Assembly: GCF_900110105.1 (NCBI RefSeq) | Contig: NZ_FOCL01000016.1 | Span: forward strand, 62,001-126,000 | Length of the DNA stretch: 64,000 nt | Reading direction: 5' to 3' | Origin: Mucilaginibacter gossypiicola | Lineage (GTDB): Bacteria > Bacteroidota > Bacteroidia > Sphingobacteriales > Sphingobacteriaceae | Shown: positions 58,428-64,000 of the stretch, in pieces | How the letters are laid out: each line of letters begins with the position of its first letter | How positions within the stretch are numbered: position 1 is the first letter of the stretch | The notes under the pieces: generated by a model | The model's input: the letters and a program-made list of their open reading frames with translations, nothing else | Database searches by the model: none | Told to the model about the DNA's origin: nothing | Translations under genes and position numbers: made by a program

Positions 58428-58687
58428 CACTACATCATTACCTCTCATAGCCCTGTTTTATTGTAATCAGGTAAAACGATAAACTGTAGTATTTGAGACA
58501 TCCATAATCATGTTTTAATCACTTGACTGTCATGTGAATAAAAAAAACAAAACAGCCGCTTGAGAAAGTTGTTGTTTTGTGATGTATTAATGTTGAGTTA
58601 CATTATTTGTTAAACGCTGATTATCTGTACAGCTTTGCAAATCAATAAACCAATTATTTTTTCAATCCGTATTATTTATTAACCACT

Positions 58688-61600
58688 ATGAAAAGAATTT
58701 TTACTATTTCAGGGTTGATGTTGTTACTGTTACTTTGTTATGACGCGGCGTTTGCACAAAACGTTACAATAAAAGGTAAAATAACTGACGGCAAAACAGG
58801 CGAGGCTTTAATAGGCGTGTCTGTTTCAGTTAAAGGAACAACAATAGGTACCCAAACAGATGTAAACGGAGCTTTTACACTTAAAACCCCAGGCAATGCA
58901 ACTTTATCAGTTGCTTATATAGGTTATGCCACCCAGGAGGTAGCCGTTAACGGGCAAACAACCATAAACGTAGCCCTTCAGCCACAAACCAACGAATTGC
59001 AGCAAGTAGTTGTTATCGGTTACGGCACCCAGCGAAAGCTTGACGTTACCGGTTCGATAGCTACTGTTAAAGGTGCCGATGTTGCCAAACAGGCGTCGCC
59101 AAATGCATTAAGCGGTTTACAGGGTAAAGTATCAGGCGTACAAATCACCAACAACGGCACACCAGGCAAGTCGCCGGATATCACCATTCGTGGTTTAGGT
59201 ACTATTTATGGTAATACTAAACCTCTGTTTGTTGTTGATGGTGTTTGGTACGATGATATCAGCTTCCTTAACCCGCAGGATATTGAAAGCTTCAGCATTT
59301 TGAAAGATGCATCAAGTACAGCTATCTACGGTATCCGCGCAGCCAACGGTGTAGTTTTAATCGGAACAAAACGTGGTACAAAAGGTAAACCGGTTATTAA
59401 TTATAACGGTTATGTAGGTCTGCAGGCTGTTACCAACCAGGTAAAAATGGCCAATGCCAATGAATATGCCACAGCAGTGAATGAGCTTTCGGCATTAAAC
59501 GGGGGCGACCCTGTATTCAGCAATCCTTCATCATACGGTAAAGGAACTGACTGGTATAAACAAATATTGCGCAAAGCATTTACTACAAACCATGAGGCTT
59601 CAATAAGCGGTGGTACCGATAAGTACACTTACAACTATTCATTTGGTTATCTTAATCAGGATGGTTTAGCTAAAACAAATAATTATCAGCGCTACACAGT
59701 TCATTTGTCAAATGATTTTAAGCCAACTAAAAACTTAAAATTCGGTTATACAGCAAGTGGCTTGTCTGATGTGTCGCGTGATGTTAACAGCGATATTTTC
59801 CACCAGTTATTTGGCGCGGCACCTACACTGCCTGTACGTAAAGCAGATGGTAGTTATGGTGACCCTAATGATTATGGCACCGGCGACGGCAATAACTATA
59901 ACCCGCAGGCCACTATCGATTTCTTTAATCAGCGTACAAAAAACAAGCGTTTTACCTATAACGCTTATGGCGAGGTTACCTTCCTTAAAAACTTTAAATT
60001 TAAGTCAAGCTTTGGCGGCGATATCAGCCAAAATGAAGTAAGGGGATATTCTCCTCAATACTTTGCTACCTTAAAACAACAGAGCAATAAAACTAATTTA
60101 GATATCAACCATACTGACGTACGTAACTGGATTTGGGAGAATACCCTTACCTATGATGTTAAAATAAAAGATCATAAAATTACCGCCCTGGTAGGTTATA
60201 GTGCACAAAATAACCAAACCAAGCAAATAGATGGAAAGGCCGATTATGTACCGTATGTAAAAAACGGCAGCATCAGGAGCTCATTCCCGGATACAACCAA
60301 TGTAAATTACTTTGCTACTCCGGGCAGCCAGATCCATACCCGCGCGTTATCGCAGTTTGCCCGTGTTAATTACTCGTTCAGAGATAAATATTTATTGAAC
60401 GCTTCTATTCGTCGTGATGGTGCTTCTCAGTTTTATGGAGACCACACTTATGGATATTTCCCTTCGGTTGGTGCTGGCTGGATAATTACCAACGAGGAGT
60501 TCATGAAAGATCAAAAAGTATTCAGCAATCTGAAACTACGCGGAAGCTGGGGTAAAGTTGGTAACTCAGGTGTGCCAATTAACCCAACTGTACAGGTTAT
60601 CGCAACAGATCCATACCTGACAGGTTTATTTGGTAACCCGCTTACACTTTACCCGGGTGCAAGTATCAACTCAATAGTACCTCCATCTATCGTTTGGGAA
60701 AAAACAGTATCATCTGATTTTGGTTTAGAAGGCGGCTTGCTTGAAAATAAATTAACTTTTGAAGCCGATTATTACAACAGGGAAACCCAGGATGCTATTT
60801 TCGCAATCCCGGTTGCAGGTTCATTGGGTACAGTTAACAGCTCATTGATAGGCAACCAGGCAAGTATCCAAAACAGGGGATGGGAGTTTTCATTAGGTTG
60901 GAAAGATAATCCATCTAAAGATTTCAATTACAGTATCAGTGCTAATATTGGTATCAACAATAATAAAGTACTTAATGTTGTAACCGGCCAAAACCCTATT
61001 TATGACGGTGGCGAAGGTATTGCCAACGGCGCATTAGCTACCCGCACAGTGGTTGGCCAGCCAATAGGCCAGTTTTATGGTTACAAAGTAACAGGTATTT
61101 TCCAGACAGCTGCACAGGTTGCCGCCTCAAAACAAACAGGAGCGGCCCCCGGCGATTTCATTTACCAGGATACCAATAACGATGGTATACTGGATAGCCG
61201 CGACCGTGTAGCTTTAGGTAGCCCGCTGCCAAAATATAACTATGGCTTAAATACTTCATTCACTTACAAAAACTTCGACCTTGCGTTAGACTTTCAGGGC
61301 GTTGCCGGCGTAAGTGTTTATAACGCCAATATCGCCTACCGCTTTGGTAATGAAAACTTCACTCAGGACTTTTATGAACACCGCTGGCATGGCGCTGGTA
61401 CTTCAAATACCTACCCTTCGGTAAATGTTGGTAAAAATAGCAATGCTGCCCCTAACTCTTTCTATGTTGAAAGTGGTGCTTACTTCAGGATGAGGAATGC
61501 GCAGTTGGGTTACACCATCCCGGGCGACTTCCTGAAGAAACTGAATATTTCAAAAGTAAGGATCTATGCAAATGCACAAAATGCAATTAACCTGTTTGGT

Positions 61601-61711
61601 TACAAAGGCTTCTCGCCAGAAATTGGTGGCGATGTAGGCAGCAGAGGTATCGATGCAAGTGTGTATCCTTTGTTTGCTACCTATAATTTTGGTGTTAACG
61701 TTACTTTTTAA
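58688..61711 (+). CDS. SusC/RagA-type TonB-dependent outer-membrane transporter
   Basis: 1007 residues: signal peptide (1-23), CarboxypepD_reg-like domain (about 25-105), plug with IGYGTQRKLDVTGSIATVKG (about 112-131), and a large C-terminal beta-barrel. It imports oligosaccharides across the outer membrane in a TonB-dependent manner with its SusD partner 11 nt downstream. The 260-bp gap to the regulator holds no clear promoter box. Confidence 0.95.
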   Translation: MKRIFTISGLMLLLLLCYDAAFAQNVTIKGKITDGKTGEALIGVSVSVKGTTIGTQTDVNGAFTLKTPGNATLSVAYIGYATQEVAVNGQTTINVALQPQTNELQQVVVIGYGTQRKLDVTGSIATVKGADVAKQASPNALSGLQGKVSGVQITNNGTPGKSPDITIRGLGTIYGNTKPLFVVDGVWYDDISFLNPQDIESFSILKDASSTAIYGIRAANGVVLIGTKRGTKGKPVINYNGYVGLQAVTNQVKMANANEYATAVNELSALNGGDPVFSNPSSYGKGTDWYKQILRKAFTTNHEASISGGTDKYTYNYSFGYLNQDGLAKTNNYQRYTVHLSNDFKPTKNLKFGYTASGLSDVSRDVNSDIFHQLFGAAPTLPVRKADGSYGDPNDYGTGDGNNYNPQATIDFFNQRTKNKRFTYNAYGEVTFLKNFKFKSSFGGDISQNEVRGYSPQYFATLKQQSNKTNLDINHTDVRNWIWENTLTYDVKIKDHKITALVGYSAQNNQTKQIDGKADYVPYVKNGSIRSSFPDTTNVNYFATPGSQIHTRALSQFARVNYSFRDKYLLNASIRRDGASQFYGDHTYGYFPSVGAGWIITNEEFMKDQKVFSNLKLRGSWGKVGNSGVPINPTVQVIATDPYLTGLFGNPLTLYPGASINSIVPPSIVWEKTVSSDFGLEGGLLENKLTFEADYYNRETQDAIFAIPVAGSLGTVNSSLIGNQASIQNRGWEFSLGWKDNPSKDFNYSISANIGINNNKVLNVVTGQNPIYDGGEGIANGALATRTVVGQPIGQFYGYKVTGIFQTAAQVAASKQTGAAPGDFIYQDTNNDGILDSRDRVALGSPLPKYNYGLNTSFTYKNFDLALDFQGVAGVSVYNANIAYRFGNENFTQDFYEHRWHGAGTSNTYPSVNVGKNSNAAPNSFYVESGAYFRMRNAQLGYTIPGDFLKKLNISKVRIYANAQNAINLFGYKGFSPEIGGDVGSRGIDASVYPLFATYNFGVNVTF

Positions 61712-61722
61712 TCAATATAAAG

Positions 61723-63204
61723 ATGAAAAACAGTACAAAATATATGCATAAGGCCATTGCTTTAGGTCTTATTGCTTCATTCATATCGTTTCAAAGCTGT
61801 AAAAAAAGCTTCTTAAATGTTGATCCGGCGCAAAATACAGCGGCAACATTGTTCTTTAAAACTCAGGATGATGCTACAAAAGCGGTTAGCGCCATGTATG
61901 CTAACCTGCGCGAATGGAACAACATCGCCTTTGCACCTATTGCTGTAGAGAGTATGGGTTCTGACGATGTAGAAAAAGGCAGTACCGCCAGCGACGCTAC
62001 CTTTTTTAATGATTACCATAACTTTACCATTACCTCGGGCGATGCTCAATTGGGCGGTTTCTGGAAAGGTCAGTACCAAAACATCAATTTTGCTAACCAG
62101 ATCTTAACCAATGTTCCTGGTATTACCATGGACGAAACTTTAAAAGCAAGGTATCTGGCCGAAGCTAAGTTTATCAGGGCTTATTCATATTTCAGGTTGG
62201 TTAGGGCTTTTGGCGATGTGCCATTACGTTTAACCTTGCCTAAAGATGCCTCTGAATATAACTTACCGCGTACAGCAAAAGCGCAGGTTTGGGCTGCTAT
62301 TGAAACAGATTTGACCGATGCCGCCAATGTATTGCCGCAAACTTACAGCTCTGCTGATATTGGCCACGCTACAAAAGGCGCCGCACTTGCACTGCATGCA
62401 AAGGTTGCTATGTACCTGAAAAAATGGAGCGATGTTTTAAGCTACACCAACCAGGTAATGGGTTTTGGCTATTCATTGTATCCTGATTATGAGCAATTGT
62501 TCCGTACAACGCATAAAAACAACCAGGAATCGGTATTTGAGATCCAGTGTGCTTTGATCCCTAACAATCCGGATGCATCAAACTCACAATACTCGCAGGT
62601 ACAGGGTGTACGTGGTGTTACTGGTGGAGGCTGGGGCTTTAACGTACCAAGTCCGGAACTTGCTGCCGCATATGAAACCGGCGATCCGCGCCGCGATGCA
62701 ACTATCATTTTCAGGGGCGAAACTACGCCGGAAGGTGATAAGATCCCGGCTACTGGCGATAACCCTATGTATAACCAAAAATCATACGTGCCTTTCAGTC
62801 TGTATGTATCAGGTTTTAACGAAGGTTGCCAGCAAAACAAGATCGTTTTGCGTTATGCCGATGTATTGCTGATGAATGCTGAAGCCAATAACGAGCTTGG
62901 TAATTCTGCAGCTGCATTAATTCCGTTAGAGCAGGTTCGCGCCCGTGCCCGTGCCGGTAATGCCGCTATTTTACCAAAGGTAACCACAACAGATCAAGCA
63001 GCCTTGCGCACTGCCATATATAACGAAAGAAGAGTTGAGCTGGCTATGGAATTTGAACGTTATTTCGACGTGATCCGTCAAGGCAGAGGTACCGCAGTTT
63101 TTGGCTCACGTGGTTGGAAAGCAGGCAAGAACGAAGTATGGCCTGTTCCTCAAAATGAAATTGACCTGAGTGGCGGCGCATTAACACAAAACCCTGGTTA
63201 TTAA
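61723..63204 (+). CDS. SusD/RagB-type surface glycan-binding lipoprotein
   Basis: 493 residues. Lipoprotein signal with anchor Cys26 (FQSCKKSF). TPR-like helices and the typical SusD features near the C-terminus: RYADVLLMNAEANNELG (about 385-401) and RRVELAMEFERYFDVIRQGRG (spanning about 438-458). It works as a lid on the SusC barrel. Only 11 nt after susC; followed by a terminator before the glycoside hydrolase gene. Confidence 0.95.
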   Translation: MKNSTKYMHKAIALGLIASFISFQSCKKSFLNVDPAQNTAATLFFKTQDDATKAVSAMYANLREWNNIAFAPIAVESMGSDDVEKGSTASDATFFNDYHNFTITSGDAQLGGFWKGQYQNINFANQILTNVPGITMDETLKARYLAEAKFIRAYSYFRLVRAFGDVPLRLTLPKDASEYNLPRTAKAQVWAAIETDLTDAANVLPQTYSSADIGHATKGAALALHAKVAMYLKKWSDVLSYTNQVMGFGYSLYPDYEQLFRTTHKNNQESVFEIQCALIPNNPDASNSQYSQVQGVRGVTGGGWGFNVPSPELAAAYETGDPRRDATIIFRGETTPEGDKIPATGDNPMYNQKSYVPFSLYVSGFNEGCQQNKIVLRYADVLLMNAEANNELGNSAAALIPLEQVRARARAGNAAILPKVTTTDQAALRTAIYNERRVELAMEFERYFDVIRQGRGTAVFGSRGWKAGKNEVWPVPQNEIDLSGGALTQNPGY

Positions 63205-63238
63205 TTAGCCAATAAAATACACACAGTTGATTGATTAT

Positions 63239-63280
63239 GAGGTTGCCTTGTTGGGTTTAACGGGCAACCTCTCTTTTTTT
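63239..63280 (+). terminator. Intrinsic terminator after susD
   Basis: GAGGTTGCC (63239-63247) / GGCAACCTC (63263-63271) perfect 9-bp stem and T-rich tail. It may let transporter and enzyme genes be expressed at different levels. Confidence 0.85.
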
Positions 63281-63321
63281 AATGAAAACCCTGTTTTTCA
63301 TATTCAAACCCAAATAGCTTT

Positions 63322-64000
63322 ATGAAAAAACTATTTATTACCCCGGTATTTATATTGGCTGCCGTTTGTTCTTTTGCCCAAAAAGCGTCAAAAAAATCAG
63401 AAGACGGCATTAAGCCTGTTGGTATTATCAAAAACCTTACTGATAGTGCTTTGCTTGATGTGGTGCAACGCCAAACCTTTCGTTATTTTTGGGATTTTGG
63501 TCACCCGGTAAGTGGCCTGGCGCGCGAACGCAGCAATACTTCTTTTGACTATGGCAACGAAGTAGTAACCACCGGTGGTTCGGGATTTGGCATTATGTCG
63601 CTTATTGTGGCCGATAGCCGTAAATGGATCACCCATGAACAGGCGGTTGACCGTATGGTGAAGATCGTTAACTTTTTATACAAAGCCGATGCTTTTCATG
63701 GCGCGTTCCCGCACTGGTTAAACGGCGAAACAGGCAAAGTGATCCGCTTTGGCCGCAAGGACGATGGCGGTGATATTGTTGAATCTGCTTATTTATTCCA
63801 GGGCTTGCTTTGCGCGAGGCAGTATTTTAATGCTGATGATCCAAAAGAACGCCGTATCCGCGATGTAATTAGCTGGATGTGGGGCGAGATGGAGTGGAGC
63901 TGGTACACCCGCGATGGCCGTGACGCCCTTTACTGGCACTGGAGTCCGAATAATGGCTGGGCCATGAATTTTCCTATCCATGGTTTTAATGAGTGTTTAA
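63322..64000 (+). CDS. GH144-like (beta-1,2-glucanase / glucoamylase-family) protein, cut by window end
   Basis: The frame is open from the ATG to the window edge (226 codons seen). Signal peptide (MKKLFITPVFILAAVCSFAQ) followed by QRQTFRYFWDFGHPVSGLAR and SGFGIMSLIVADSR, which match the putative glucoamylase family (GH144), whose described members hydrolyse beta-1,2-glucan. The catalytic acid lies further on or cannot be placed here. Together with the SusCD pair and the HTH sensor it forms a polysaccharide-utilisation locus, likely for beta-1,2-glucan. The C-terminal part is missing only because the window ends. Confidence 0.82.
   Translation, partial: MKKLFITPVFILAAVCSFAQKASKKSEDGIKPVGIIKNLTDSALLDVVQRQTFRYFWDFGHPVSGLARERSNTSFDYGNEVVTTGGSGFGIMSLIVADSRKWITHEQAVDRMVKIVNFLYKADAFHGAFPHWLNGETGKVIRFGRKDDGGDIVESAYLFQGLLCARQYFNADDPKERRIRDVISWMWGEMEWSWYTRDGRDALYWHWSPNNGWAMNFPIHGFNECL

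Noticed and set aside
1..64000. CRISPR array, prophage or insertion sequence
   Set aside because: No regularly spaced identical repeats with unique spacers, no phage or transposase genes seen; the word repeats are degenerate and have periods of 7-9 bp only.

Overview
The window comes from a member of the Bacteroidota, most likely family Sphingobacteriaceae (Mucilaginibacter- or Pedobacter-like). Support: several genes are preceded by the Bacteroidota -7 box TAnnTTTG, some with a -33 TTTG about 19 nt upstream; there are no strong Shine-Dalgarno sites; there is a SusC/SusD pair, a type IX secretion (T9SS) type B C-terminal domain, MacB/FtsX-type permeases in tandem, and GH3-like, DUF5686 and BT_3928-type proteins. 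I see no rRNA, tRNA, CRISPR array, transposase or prophage. Most of the window is chromosomal housekeeping DNA.

Layout. 0.4-5.2 kb: translation block rplM-rpsI-rpsB-tsf, then nagA and pyrH. 5.5-8.0 kb: secreted M1 aminopeptidase (minus strand). 8.5-19.0 kb: four tandem paralogous FtsX/MacB-type permeases with no ATPase or membrane-fusion partner; the first carries a FecR-like N-terminal extension. 19.2-22.7 kb: bacilliredoxin, M23 peptidase plus bactofilin, ahcY. 23.2-28.5 kb: secreted hypothetical protein, polysaccharide-deacetylase-like protein, small membrane protein, pdxJ, and a large T9SS cargo protein. 28.9-36.5 kb: gcvP, ABM-domain protein, lone receiver protein, metallo-beta-lactamase-fold hydrolase, recJ, lptB. 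36.5-45.5 kb: GH3-family protein, folP, DUF1599, the DoxX-like / dppB-type permease / aroK operon, a phosphoribosyltransferase, rlmD. 45.6-54.3 kb: a small ORF, creD with a two-operator promoter, a hypothetical gene, and the compact minus-strand series kbl - antitoxin - PIN toxin - pheS - Rieske-like lipoprotein - TetR, then a DUF5686 outer-membrane protein. 54.5-64 kb: trhO, then a polysaccharide-utilisation locus: membrane-spanning HTH regulator, SusC, SusD, and the start of a GH144-like (beta-1,2-glucan) hydrolase cut by the window end.

The most unusual signal is between the genes. At least 16 intergenic spots, often starting at or just after a stop codon, carry short degenerate tandem words with a strict period of 7, 8 or 9 bp. 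Each locus uses its own word, and several have a second arm in which the reverse complement of the word recurs at the same period, so the whole folds back on itself. Separately there are seven copies of a REP-like palindrome (GTCATTGCGAGG...CTCGCAATGAC) in two subfamilies, a REPIN-like hairpin pair before ahcY, and a 37-44 bp element found once at a start codon and once inside a reading frame. These, the loss of cluster ligands in the Rieske-like protein, the creD operator layout and the toxin-antitoxin pair overlapping pheS are the points most worth a second look.
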